From: an uncultured Rhodospirillales bacterium
GTDB taxonomy: Bacteria; Pseudomonadota; Alphaproteobacteria; Rhodospirillales; 2-02-FULL-58-16
Reading direction: 5' to 3'
Length of the DNA stretch: 10,712 bases
Assembly: GCA_913053795.1 (NCBI GenBank)
Contig: CAJXGZ010000049.1
Span: 1 to 10,712, forward strand
Shown here: positions 1 through 8,132 of the stretch, piece by piece
How the letters are laid out: every line of letters begins with the position of its first letter
Numbering within the stretch: position 1 is the stretch's first letter
The notes under the pieces: generated by a model
Told to the model about the DNA's origin: nothing
Databases searched by the model: none
What the model saw: only the letters and a program-made list of their open reading frames with translations
Translations under genes and position numbers: made by a program

Positions 1-2
1 AT

Positions 3-1445
3 TTCGCCGTTCTCAAGGCCGGGGGCACGGTGGTCAACTACAATCCCCTCTACGCCAAGCGCGAGATGGCCCGCCAGATCGAGGATTCCGAAACCGCCAT
101 CATGGTCACCCTGGATTTGCGCCAGATCTACAGGAAAGTGGCGCCCATGCTGGAGGAAACGGCGTTGGAGAAAATCGTCGTCTGTCCCATGGGCGATATT
201 CTGCCCATGCTGAAAAGCGTCCTGTTCACCGTTTTCAAGCGCAGCAAGGTGGCCGGCATCCCCAGCGACTCGCGCCATTCCACCTTCGCCGAATTGACGG
301 CCTGCGCCGGCAAGGCCGAACCGGCCTCCATCGATCCCGAGAAAGACATCGCCGTGCTGCAATACACCGGCGGCACCACCGGCAAGCCCAAGGGGGCCAT
401 GCTCACCCACGCCAATCTGGCGGCCAACGCCTTGCAGGTGCGCCGCTGGTTCCACAGTGCTGAGGCCAAAGGCGTAAAGGTGGGGGGCATGGAGGCCGGG
501 GGAATGGAGGAAGGCGCGGAGCGCATCCTCGGCGCGCTTCCCCTGTTCCATGTGTTCGCCATGACCATGGTCATGAACCTAGGGATTGCCGGCGGCGCTC
601 TGTTGATTCTCTTGCCGCGCTTTCAGATCAAGCAGGTGTTGGCGGCTATCAACGACAAGCGGCCCACCCTGTTCCCCGGCGTTCCCACCATCTACACCGC
701 CGTCAACACCAGCCCCGATCTCGACAAATACGACCTGTCGTCCATCAAATACTGCATTTCAGGCGGCGCGCCGCTGCCCATCGAGGTCAAACGAACCTTC
801 GAGGACTTGACCGGCTGCGTCCTGGTGGAAGGCTACGGCCTCAGCGAAGCCTCGCCGGTGGTCGCCTGCAACCCCATCGACGGCCCCGACAAGGAAGGCT
901 CCATCGGCCTGCCCATGCCGGGGACCATTATCCAAATCCGCGACATGGAGGATCCCCGCAAAGTTCTCGGCGCCGGCGAAAAAGGCGAGGTCTGCGTCTC
1001 CGGCCCCCAGGTCATGGCCGGATACTGGAAGCGGCCCGGCGCCACCGCCCAAGACACGGTGGACGGTTATTTACGCACCGGCGACGTCGGCTACATGGAC
1101 GAAGACGGCTATGTCTTCCTCATCGACCGCATGAAGGATTTGATTTTGTGCGGCGGCTACAACGTCTACCCCCGCGCCGTCGAGGAGGCCGTTCACCTGC
1201 ACCCGGCGGTCGAGGAGGTGACGGTGATCGGCGTCGCCGACGACTACCGCGGCCAGGCGCCCAAGGCCTTCATCAAGCTGCGCCAGGGCAAGTCCCTGAC
1301 GCCTGAAGAGCTGCTGGAATTCCTCAAGGACAAACTGTCGCCCATCGAAATGCCCGACCACATCGAATTCCGAAAAAAACTCCCCAAAACCATGATCGGC
1401 AAGCTGTCGAAAAAAGAACTGGCCGCCGAGGAGGGGGGGAAATAA
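3..1445 (+). CDS. fadD: Long-chain fatty acid-CoA ligase (acyl-CoA synthetase), 5'-partial
   Basis: ATP-dependent activation of fatty acids to acyl-CoA through an acyl-adenylate, the entry step to beta-oxidation. The frame is open from base 3, and the residues before the GTG at 30 (AVLKAGGTVV) fit the family, so the gene starts outside the window; about 480 residues are present, against roughly 550-560 in typical FadD. Visible adenylate-forming signatures in order: the phosphate-binding loop YTGGTTGKPKG (363-395), the GYGLSEASP motif (about 831-857), the hinge region with TGD and DRMKDLI (about 1078-1145), GGYNVYPRAVEE, and the C-terminal lysine motif PKTMIGKLSKKEL. The C-terminus is complete (TAA 1443-1445). 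It lies on the same strand as fadA-fadN-fadE but about 800 bases upstream, so it is probably a separate transcript. The acyl-CoA synthetase class is certain from the motifs; long-chain specificity is inferred from FadD-like sequence and the beta-oxidation neighbours. Confidence 0.93.
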   Translation, partial: FAVLKAGGTVVNYNPLYAKREMARQIEDSETAIMVTLDLRQIYRKVAPMLEETALEKIVVCPMGDILPMLKSVLFTVFKRSKVAGIPSDSRHSTFAELTACAGKAEPASIDPEKDIAVLQYTGGTTGKPKGAMLTHANLAANALQVRRWFHSAEAKGVKVGGMEAGGMEEGAERILGALPLFHVFAMTMVMNLGIAGGALLILLPRFQIKQVLAAINDKRPTLFPGVPTIYTAVNTSPDLDKYDLSSIKYCISGGAPLPIEVKRTFEDLTGCVLVEGYGLSEASPVVACNPIDGPDKEGSIGLPMPGTIIQIRDMEDPRKVLGAGEKGEVCVSGPQVMAGYWKRPGATAQDTVDGYLRTGDVGYMDEDGYVFLIDRMKDLILCGGYNVYPRAVEEAVHLHPAVEEVTVIGVADDYRGQAPKAFIKLRQGKSLTPEELLEFLKDKLSPIEMPDHIEFRKKLPKTMIGKLSKKELAAEEGGK

Positions 1446-1460
1446 AGGGGCGCCGCCCGG

Positions 1461-1479
1461 CCAAGGGCGAAGCCCTTGG
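1461..1479. repeat. Hairpin just downstream of fadD
   Basis: A perfect 8-bp inverted repeat (CCAAGGGC / GCCCTTGG) with a GAA loop begins 15 bases after the fadD stop. An A-rich run (AAAAAA) follows, not a T run, so it is not a canonical intrinsic terminator for fadD. The position suggests transcript end formation or mRNA 3' protection. Similar CCAAGGGC/GCCCTTGG hairpins are familiar to me from Rhodospirillales intergenic regions, so it may be a dispersed element. Function is inferred only. Confidence 0.5.
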
Positions 1480-1550
1480 AACCCGAAAAAAGTTGACTGT
1501 CCACTTTATCCTTTTGATCAAAATCACGCCGCCACTCCCGCCACTTTCTC

Positions 1551-1577
1551 CGTCACTCCCGCGAAGGCGGGCGGGAA
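1551..1577. repeat. Dispersed palindromic repeat of the CCCGCGAA-GCGGG type
   Basis: The stretch contains CCCGC-GAAG-GCGGG (1558-1571), and an alternative pairing TCCCGC (1557-1562) with GCGGGA (1571-1576). The layout CGTCACTCCCGCGAAGGCGGG closely resembles the widespread proteobacterial intergenic repeat CGTCATTCCCGCGAAAGCGGG. A partial copy of its left side (CCACTCCCGCC) occurs just before, at about 1532-1542. It sits exactly where the downstream membrane-protein remnant loses its N-terminus. Confidence 0.5.
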
Positions 1578-1580
1578 ATA

Positions 1581-2003
1581 GACGAGCAGCGCTTTGACCG
1601 GCTGCTGACCTCGGTCAACGACGCCTCGCGCCACTGCCGCACCGTCTTTTTGATCTTCATGCTGGTGGGCCTTTACATCGCCATCCTGGTGGCCGCCACC
1701 ACCGACGAGATGATCTTCCTCGAAGGCGCCATCAAGGCGCCGCTGCTCAACATCGACGTGCCGGTCATCCATTTCTTCGTCGCCGCCCCGGCTCTGTTCT
1801 TTATCTTCCATTTAAATCTACTGATCCTGCTGGAGATATTGGCCCGCAAAACCCGCGACCTGGACCAGGAGATTGGGACAATCTCAGACGAAGACGAACG
1901 CCGCAAACGGCGGAACTTGGTCTTCCCCTTCCCCTTCCCCTTCACCCACATGCGTCTGGGCCACCGGAAGGAAAGTTTCGTCAGCGGCTCTCTCCCTTGC
2001 TGA
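1581..2003 (+). pseudogene. 5'-truncated membrane protein remnant (resembles N-terminal region of pentapeptide-repeat-type membrane proteins)
   Basis: The frame is open from 1518 to the TAG/TGA-type stop ending at 2003, but has no ATG or GTG upstream of 1650; the first possible start is a TTG at 1650 lying inside the first membrane segment. The residues from 1581 on (DEQRFDRLLTSVNDASRHC) look like genuine coding sequence, which implies the true N-terminus is lost, apparently to the palindromic repeat immediately upstream. Two hydrophobic segments are visible, around FLIFMLVGLYIAILVAA and VIHFFVAAPALFFIFHLNL, followed by a charged stretch (DEDERRKRR) and FPFPFPF. From memory this arrangement resembles the N-terminal membrane region of alphaproteobacterial pentapeptide-repeat-type or uncharacterised membrane proteins, which are much longer; no pentapeptide repeats are present here. 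I read it as a gene fragment truncated at both ends. A short expressed membrane peptide is less likely, as no ribosome binding site precedes the TTG. Confidence 0.5.
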
Positions 2004-2167
2004 CCCTGGTTGATGGCGATGGAGTTTGGTCCTGGCGGCTCGGTGGGGTGATTTATACAGCTCACAAAGATTTGGGATTGATGTTCGCCGCCCGCGCGGA
2101 TTTCATTCTGCCGGATGGAAGCGTCAAACCATACGACTTGACTCAACGGCGCAAGCGTCAAACATAG
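2004..2167 (+). other. Open stretch in another frame after the membrane-protein remnant
   Basis: Immediately after the remnant, a different plus-strand frame is open through to TAG at 2165-2167 and reads as fairly natural protein (for example YTAHKDLGLMFAARADF and ILPDGSVKPYDLT). It has no ribosome binding site and no good start (TTG 1997, ATG 2081). It could be the frameshifted tail of the remnant, a fragment of another lost gene, or chance. I do not recognise a family. From 2168 to the fadA ribosome binding site I see nothing convincing. Confidence 0.2.
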
Positions 2168-2228
2168 CACAGGCGCCGAGGAAACAGGGCAGGCAATCCT
2201 TTGATCGTGCGCAAAAAGCACTACATTA

Positions 2229-2239
2229 GAAGGCGGAGG
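2229..2239 (+). promoter_or_regulatory. Ribosome binding site of fadA
   Basis: Two Shine-Dalgarno-like blocks are present: GAAGG (2229-2233) and the stronger GGAGG (2235-2239). GGAGG lies 8 bases before the ATG at 2248 but only 2 bases before the ATG at 2242, which favours 2248 as the start. GAAGG has the right spacing for 2242, so both starts remain possible. Confidence 0.6.
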
Positions 2240-2247
2240 CTATGGAT

Positions 2248-3375
2248 ATGAAAAAAGTGGTTATCGCCGGTTATGTGCGTTCCGCGTTCACTTTCGCCGG
2301 CAAGGGGGCGTTTTCCAAGACGCGGCCCGATGAAATGGCGGCCCAGGTGGTCAAGGGTTTGGTCGAGAAGACCGGCGTCCAAGTTGACGATATCGAGGAT
2401 TTGATGGTCGGCTGCGCTTTTCCGGAAGCCGAGCAGGGGCTCAACGTGGCCCGCCTCATCGGGTTTTTGGCGGGGCTTCCCAAGGGAGTCGCCGGTGTCA
2501 CCGTTAATCGCTTCTGCGGTTCCTCCATGCAGGCCATTCACATGGCCGCCGGGGCCATCCAAATGAACGCCGGCGAGGCCTTTATCTGCGCCGGGGTGGA
2601 GTCCATGAGCCGGGTGCCGATCATGGGCTTCAATCCCATGCCCCATCCGGAGCTGTGCGAAACCTATCCCGCGGCCTACATGTCCATGGGCGAAACCGCC
2701 GAGAACGTCGCCGACAAATTCAAAATTTCCCGCGCTGATCAAGAGGAATTCTCCCTGGCCAGCCACCTCAAGGCCGCCGCCGCCCAATCCGAGGGCAAGC
2801 TGGCCGATGAGATCGTCGCCATTAACGGGGTGGCCGAGGACGGCTGCATCCGCGCCGAGTCAACCCTGGAGGCCCTGGCCGGGTTGAAGCCCGCCTTCGA
2901 CGCCGAAGGCTCGGTGACCGCCGGAACCTCCTCGCCCTTGACCGACGGCGCGTCCGCCGTGCTGGTATGCTCCGCCGATTACGCCAAAAATAACGGCCTC
3001 ACGCCCATCGCCGCCATAAAAAGCATCGCCGTCGCCGGGTGCCTGCCCGAGATCATGGGCATGGGACCCGTCGCCGCCAGCCGCAAGGCCCTGGACAGGG
3101 CCGGGCTGTCCGTCGATGACCTGGACGTGATCGAGCTCAACGAAGCCTTCGCTTCGCAAGGCCTGGCCTGCATCCGCGAGCTTAAGATGGACATGGTTAA
3201 AATCAATCTGGACGGCGGCGCCATCGCGCTCGGCCATCCGCTCGGGGCCACCGGCGCGCGCATCACCGGCAAGGCGGCGGCGCTGCTCAAGCGCCAGGGC
3301 GGAAAATACGCGCTGGCCACCCAGTGCATCGGCGGCGGACAGGGCATCGCCACCATTGTGGAGTCGGTGGAGTGA
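2248..3375 (+). CDS. fadA: Acetyl-CoA C-acyltransferase (3-ketoacyl-CoA thiolase)
   Basis: Thiolytic cleavage of 3-ketoacyl-CoA to acetyl-CoA and a chain two carbons shorter, the last step of beta-oxidation. With the start at 2248 the protein is 375 residues, normal for the thiolase family (FadA about 390). The nucleophilic cysteine lies in NRFCGSS (C90), the NEAF motif in VIELNEAFASQG, the catalytic histidine in GGAIALGHPLGATGAR (H330), and the C-terminal proton-exchanging cysteine in CIGGGQG (C360). All key residues are present. An upstream ATG at 2242 would add two residues; the ribosome binding site spacing and the typical MKKVVIAG-like beginning favour 2248. Its stop overlaps the start of the next gene by 4 bases, so translation is probably coupled. 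Linkage to the multifunctional enzyme and fadE points to fatty-acid degradation, not biosynthetic acetoacetyl-CoA formation. Confidence 0.93.
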   Translation: MKKVVIAGYVRSAFTFAGKGAFSKTRPDEMAAQVVKGLVEKTGVQVDDIEDLMVGCAFPEAEQGLNVARLIGFLAGLPKGVAGVTVNRFCGSSMQAIHMAAGAIQMNAGEAFICAGVESMSRVPIMGFNPMPHPELCETYPAAYMSMGETAENVADKFKISRADQEEFSLASHLKAAAAQSEGKLADEIVAINGVAEDGCIRAESTLEALAGLKPAFDAEGSVTAGTSSPLTDGASAVLVCSADYAKNNGLTPIAAIKSIAVAGCLPEIMGMGPVAASRKALDRAGLSVDDLDVIELNEAFASQGLACIRELKMDMVKINLDGGAIALGHPLGATGARITGKAAALLKRQGGKYALATQCIGGGQGIATIVESVE

Positions 3376-5693
3376 AAAAAGTCGCGGTCATCGGCGCCGG
3401 CGTCATGGGGGCGGGCATAGCCGCCCACATGGCCAATGCGGGCGTTGACGTTGTTCTTTTGGATATCGTTCCCGGCGGCGCCGAAAATCGCAACGCCATC
3501 GCCGAGGGCGCCATTCAAAAAATGCTTAAAAGCTCTCCCGCGCCCTTCATGCACAAGCGTAACGCCAAGCGCATCGCCCCCGGCAACACCGAGGACCACC
3601 TGGAGATGCTTTCCGATTGCGACTGGATCATCGAGGCGGTGATCGAAAAGCCGGAAATCAAGCGCGCCCTTTATGAAAAAATCGAGGCTGTGCGCAAGGA
3701 CGGCTCCATCGTCTCGTCCAACACCTCCACCATTCCGCTGTCCGTGCTCACCGAAGGGATGGGCGCGCGCTTCGCCGGGGATTTCCTGATTACCCACTTT
3801 TTCAATCCGCCCCGCTACATGCGGCTGCTTGAGTTGGTGGCCGGCGGCAAGACGCGGGCGCAGGCGATCGCGGCGGTCCGTGACTTCGCGGACGCGGCGC
3901 TGGGCAAGGGCGTCGTCGCCTGCAAGGATACGCCCGGCTTCATCGGCAACCGCATCGGAACCTTCTGGCTGCAATGCGCCTTTGTCGAAGCCATGGACCA
4001 GGGGCTGACCATCGAAGAGGCGGACGCGGTCATGGGCCGGCCCATAGGCGTTCCCAAGACCGGCGTCTTCGCCCTTTTGGATCTGGTGGGGCTGGATTTA
4101 ATGCCCTTGATCCTTAGCTCCATGGCTAAGGCGCTGCCCCAGGAGGACGCCTTTCAGTGGATTTACCGCGAGCCCGAGATGATCCACGCCATGGTCGCCG
4201 ACGGCTATACGGGGCGAAAAGGCAAGGGCGGCTTTTACCGGTTGGACAAATCGTCGGGAAAAAAAGTCAAACAGGCCCGCGATCTCAGGACCGGCGGCTA
4301 CGCCGACGCCGCCAGGCCCAAGCTGGACAGCGTCCGCGCCGCCAAAAAGGGCGGCCCCCGCGCATTGGTCGAACATCCAGATAAGGGCGGGCGCTACGCC
4401 TGGTCGGTATTGTCCCGGACCTTGAGCTACGCCGCCGAAATCGCTCCTGAAATCGCCGATGACATCGCCGCCGTCGATGAGGCCATGAAGCTCGGCTACA
4501 ACTGGAAATTCGGCCCCTTCGAGCTTTTGGACAAGCTGGACCCGGCCTGGTTCGCCGAAAAACTTCAAGCCGGCGGCTTGCCTGTCCCTGAACTGCTGAA
4601 GACGGTGGGCGACGTGACTTTTTACCGCGTCCATAACGGAAAGCTTCAATATATGGACTTTGGCGGCGGCTATAAGGACGTGGTCCGGGCCGACGGCGTG
4701 CTGCTGCTGTCAGACGTCAAGCGGGCCTCGGCGCCGCTGGCCAACAACCGCTCCGCCAGCCTTTGGGACATTGGCGACGGCGTCGCCTGCCTTGAGTTCC
4801 ATTCCAAGATGAATTCCCTCAACCCCTTTATTCTGGGCATGGTGGATTTGACCGTGGGATTGCTACCCGATCGCGGCTTCAAGGCGCTGGTCATCCATAA
4901 CGAGGCGGCGAATTTCTCCGTCGGCGCCAACATCATGCTGCTTCAGATCGCCGCCAAGATAAGGTGTTGGCCTTTTATCCGGTGGATGCTGAAACGCGGG
5001 CAATACGCCTTCAAGGCCATGAAACACGCGCCCTTCCCGGTGGTCGGCGCGCCCTCGGGGCTGGCGCTTGGCGGCGGCTGCGAGGTTCTTCTCCATTGCG
5101 ACGCCATCCAGGCCCATGGCGAGACCTACACGGGGCTGGTGGAGGCCGGCGTCGGCATCGTTCCCGGATGGGGCGGCTGCAAGGAAATGCTGGCCCGCTG
5201 GAGCCAAGCCGAGGACGCTCCCCGCGGCCCCATGCCGCCGGTGATGAAAACCTTCGAGACCATCGCCATGGCCAAGGTCTCCATCTCCGCCGATGACGCC
5301 AGGGACCTCAAGTTCCTGCGCCCCGGCGACGGCGTCACCATGAACAGGGACAGGGTTCTTTTCGACGCCAAAAAGAAAGCGCTGGAGCTAGCCGGCGGCT
5401 ATGTTCCGCCCGGGCCGGTCGAATTGAACCTGCCGGGGGCGACGGCGCGCGCGGGCCTTGAAATGGCGGTGCGCGGCTTCGTCAAAAAAGGCGCCGCCAC
5501 CCCCCATGACGCAGCGGTCGGCAGGGAACTGGCCCGGGTGTTGTCGGGCGGCGGCGCCGACTTTACTGATCCCGTTTCCGAAGACCGCGTTTTAGAGCTG
5601 GAGCGGGACGCCATCGTCAACCTCGTCAAGACTCCCCAAACCCGGGATCGAATCTCCCACATGTTGAAAACCGGAAAACCGCTTCGCAACTGA
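3372..5693 (+). CDS. Bifunctional 3-hydroxyacyl-CoA dehydrogenase / enoyl-CoA hydratase (FadN-type domain order)
   Basis: Catalyses hydration of trans-2-enoyl-CoA and NAD-dependent oxidation of 3-hydroxyacyl-CoA. I take the GTG at 3372 as the start: it overlaps the fadA stop (GTGA), and the protein then opens VKKVAVIGAGVMGAGIA, a proper Rossmann NAD site; the 16 codons upstream in this frame are out-of-frame thiolase sequence. Length 773 residues. The dehydrogenase half comes first: GxGxxG at residues 8-13, HFFNP with catalytic H142 and its partner E154 twelve residues on, and DTPGFIGNRIG. The second half is a crotonase domain: SVGAN oxyanion-hole region, GGGCE with E571, and EAGVGIVPGWGG with E591, so both hydratase glutamates are present. 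This order is opposite to E. coli FadB/FadJ (hydratase first) and matches Bacillus subtilis FadN (789 residues). Together with FadA it would form the trifunctional part of the pathway. The two activities are well supported; physical complex formation with FadA is inferred. Confidence 0.92.
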   Translation: MKKVAVIGAGVMGAGIAAHMANAGVDVVLLDIVPGGAENRNAIAEGAIQKMLKSSPAPFMHKRNAKRIAPGNTEDHLEMLSDCDWIIEAVIEKPEIKRALYEKIEAVRKDGSIVSSNTSTIPLSVLTEGMGARFAGDFLITHFFNPPRYMRLLELVAGGKTRAQAIAAVRDFADAALGKGVVACKDTPGFIGNRIGTFWLQCAFVEAMDQGLTIEEADAVMGRPIGVPKTGVFALLDLVGLDLMPLILSSMAKALPQEDAFQWIYREPEMIHAMVADGYTGRKGKGGFYRLDKSSGKKVKQARDLRTGGYADAARPKLDSVRAAKKGGPRALVEHPDKGGRYAWSVLSRTLSYAAEIAPEIADDIAAVDEAMKLGYNWKFGPFELLDKLDPAWFAEKLQAGGLPVPELLKTVGDVTFYRVHNGKLQYMDFGGGYKDVVRADGVLLLSDVKRASAPLANNRSASLWDIGDGVACLEFHSKMNSLNPFILGMVDLTVGLLPDRGFKALVIHNEAANFSVGANIMLLQIAAKIRCWPFIRWMLKRGQYAFKAMKHAPFPVVGAPSGLALGGGCEVLLHCDAIQAHGETYTGLVEAGVGIVPGWGGCKEMLARWSQAEDAPRGPMPPVMKTFETIAMAKVSISADDARDLKFLRPGDGVTMNRDRVLFDAKKKALELAGGYVPPGPVELNLPGATARAGLEMAVRGFVKKGAATPHDAAVGRELARVLSGGGADFTDPVSEDRVLELERDAIVNLVKTPQTRDRISHMLKTGKPLRN

Positions 5694-5701
5694 GCGGCTT
5701 T

Positions 5702-5707
5702 AGGAGG
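5702..5707 (+). promoter_or_regulatory. Ribosome binding site of fadE
   Basis: AGGAGG, a strong Shine-Dalgarno sequence, lies 6 bases before the ATG at 5714 and 8 bases after the preceding stop. It fixes the fadE start at 5714, even though that ATG is in a different frame from most of the enzyme. Confidence 0.8.
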
Positions 5708-5713
5708 CGCGCC

Positions 5714-8120
5714 ATGACCATGTTTCTTCTTTCCCTCGCGTTTGTGGCGTTTGTGCTGCTGGTCTTTTTGGGGCGCGCCTATTGGGGCTGGGTCATCGCC
5801 TTGGCCCTTGGGCGTGGAAAGTCCGAACGCCTTCGCCGTCACCGCCGGGATATCGGCGCTTTTCGCCGTGCTTTTCGGCCTTCCCCTGATTCGCGCCCGT
5901 GTTGTCAGCGCCCCGGCCTTAGGTTTGGTGCGGGCGGTTCTGCCCTCCATGAGCGACACCGAGCGCGCGGCCCTGGAGGCGGGCACGGTGTGGTGGGACG
6001 GCGATCTGTTTTCCGGCGCCCCCAGATGGCGAAACCTGCTCGATTTCACACCCCAGCCTTTGAGCGACGAGGAGCAAGCCTTTCTCGACGGGCCGGTGGA
6101 GGACTTCTGCAAGTTGCTGGACGATTGGAAGATCGCCCAGGACCGCGGCCTGCCGCCCGAAGCCTGGGACTTCATCCGCAAGAATCGCATGTTCGGCATG
6201 ATCATCCCCAAGAAATACGGCGGCCACGGCTTTTCCGCCATCGCCCATTCCGCCGTCATCACCAAGATTGCAAGCCGCAGCATTAGCGCCGCCGTCACCG
6301 TCATGGTGCCCAACTCTCTCGGGGCCGGGGAGCTGATCATCCACTACGGAACCGACGAGCAGAAAACCCACTACCTTCCCCGCCTCGCCGCCGCCGAAGA
6401 CATTCCCTGCTTCGCCTTGACCGAACCGGGGGCGGGCAGCGACGCCGCCAACGGAACCAGCCAAGGGATCGTCGTCAAAGGCCAATACAAGGGCGGGGAG
6501 GTCTTAGGGCTGAAGCTCACTTTCGAGAAGCGCTACATCACGCTGGCCCCGGTGGCGACGTTGATCGGGCTCGCTTTCAAAGTCCTTGACCCCGACGGCC
6601 TGTTGGGGGGCGAGGCGGATCTCGGCATCACCTGCGCCTTGCTGCCGAGGGACATCGACGGCATGGAGATCGGGCGGCGTCATGATCCCATGGGCGTTCC
6701 TTTCCTCAACGGCCCCATCTTCGGCCATGACGTCTTTATCCCCCTTGATTTCGTCATCGGCGGCAAGGACGGCGTCGGCCAAGGCTGGCGCATGTTGATG
6801 GAGTCCCTGGCCGCGGGACGCTCCATTTCCTTGCCGGCGCTGTCGGTCGGCGCGGTCGAGCTGTCGGCGCGGGTGGCCGGCTCCTACGCCGCCGTGCGCG
6901 AGCAATTCGGTCTTCCCATCGGCAAGTTCGAGGGCGTGCAGGAGGCCTTGGCCCGCATCGGCGGCTACGCCTATTTCATGAACGCGGCCCGGGTGTTGAC
7001 GGCGGGCGCGGTGGACGCCGGCGAACGCCCGGGCGTGCCGTCGGCCATCGTCAAGGCGTACCTGACCGATGGCATGCGCCACCGCTTGAACGACGCCATG
7101 GATATTCGCGCCGGCGCCGCCATCTGCCGCGGCCCCCGCAATATTCTGGGGCGGGGGTATCTCGGCGTTCCCATCGCCATCACCGTCGAGGGGGCCAATA
7201 TCCTGACCCGCTCCTTGATCACCTTCGGGCAAGGGGCCATCCGCTGCCACCCCTTCGTGCGCGAGGAAATGGAGTCCATCATGTCCGGCGACGTCCGCCG
7301 TTTCGACGCCGCCTTTTTCGGCCACGTCAACCATGTGGCGCGGAACGGCGCGCGGGCCGTGATCATGGGCATTTTCGGCGGCGGCGTTATCGGAAGGGAG
7401 AGCAGTCCCGTTTCGGGATTCGAGTCTCGCTATTACAAAGACCTGACCCGCCTCAGTTCCGCCTTCGCCTTTGTCGCCGACATGCTCTTGATGGCCCTTG
7501 GCGGCGGCCTCAAGCGCCGCGAGATGCTGAGCGGGCGCATGGCCGACGTTCTGGCCTGGATGTATCTGGCCAGCGCCGCCTTGAAGCGGTTCCACGACGA
7601 AGGGCGCGACGCCGTCATGTCGCCCATGCTCAAATGGTCGGCGGAGCACGCGCTTTGGAATGGCGAACAAGCGCTTTTGGGGGCCATAGAGAACGTTCCG
7701 GGCGCCCCGCTGCGCTGGTTTCTGAAGCGGATCGCCTTTCCCCTCGGCGGCCGCCATCGCCCGCCCAAGGACGGCGACGCCATCGCAGTGGCGGAAGCCC
7801 TGACGGCGGGCGGCCCCGCCCAGGACCGCCTGACCGCCGATATCCATATTCCGCCCAAGGACTCGCCCGGCCTTGGGCTTCTGGAGGCGGCGGCGGAGCT
7901 GGCCCGCCAAGCCCGTCCGGCGCGGGACAAGATCAAAGCGGCGACGCGCAAGGGGGCGTTGGAAAAGGCGCCGGCCGGCACCCTCAACCAGCGCGCCGCC
8001 GAGGCCGGCGTCATCGGCGCGGACGACCTGGAGCTCATCGAGAAGTCCCAGGCCCTGACCACGGAGGTCATCCAGGTGGACGTCTTCGACGAGGACGAAT
8101 ACCTCGCCCTGAAGGGGTGA
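5714..8120 (+). pseudogene. fadE: FadE-type acyl-CoA dehydrogenase, apparent frameshift near codon 33
   Basis: Flavin-dependent oxidation of acyl-CoA to trans-2-enoyl-CoA, the first oxidative step of beta-oxidation, of the long E. coli FadE class with an N-terminal membrane segment and an extra C-terminal domain. The ATG at 5714 with AGGAGG upstream encodes a credible membrane helix (MTMFLLSLAFVAFVLLVFLG and on to about base 5812); that frame then turns into arginine-rich nonsense. The body of the enzyme continues in the next frame from about 5814 (VESPNAFAVTAGISALFAVL). Skipping one base near 5807-5813 joins them into about 801 residues, close to E. coli FadE (814). Signatures: TVWWDGDLFSG, PKKYGG, CFALTEPGAGSDA, KRYITLAP, GQGWRML, and IAITVEGANILTRS with the likely catalytic glutamate (codon 7188-7190), then FGQGAIRCHP. 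The remaining 768 codons are intact, so a sequencing error or a very recent mutation is more likely than an old pseudogene. The only long-frame start further upstream is a TTG at 5742 without a ribosome binding site. It follows the hydroxyacyl-CoA dehydrogenase gene by 20 bases in the same operon. Confidence 0.85.
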
Positions 8121-8132
8121 TGCTGGACTAAA

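Noticed and set aside
1673..2221. 182-codon minus-strand frame in the fadD-fadA gap
   Set aside because: Its translation has no recognisable domain, and the plus strand carries natural membrane segments over half of it; no ribosome binding site seen.
2207..2221. GTGC-N7-GCAC inverted repeat before fadA as a fatty-acid regulator operator
   Set aside because: Only a 4-bp half-site with no resemblance to FadR- or PsrA-type operators that I know; expected by chance.
2200..2227. Promoter TTGATC/TACATT before fadA
   Set aside because: The spacer is only 15 bases and the predicted transcription start would fall inside the ribosome binding site.
3324..3371. ATG at 3324 as the start of the multifunctional enzyme
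   Set aside because: The extra 16 residues are basic out-of-frame thiolase sequence; GTG 3372 begins directly at the Rossmann strand and overlaps the fadA stop in the usual coupled manner.
2979..3974. 331-codon minus-strand frame spanning the end of fadA and the start of the multifunctional enzyme
   Set aside because: It crosses two well-supported plus-strand genes and has no motif; typical antisense openness in high-GC DNA.
5742..5813. TTG at 5742 as the fadE start
   Set aside because: No ribosome binding site, and the resulting first 24 residues are unlike any FadE N-terminus, whereas ATG 5714 has AGGAGG and a proper membrane helix.
5399..6340. 313-codon minus-strand frame across the 3' end of the multifunctional enzyme and the 5' part of fadE
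   Set aside because: Low-complexity composition rich in Arg, Ser, Pro and Lys, no motif, and it opposes two real genes.
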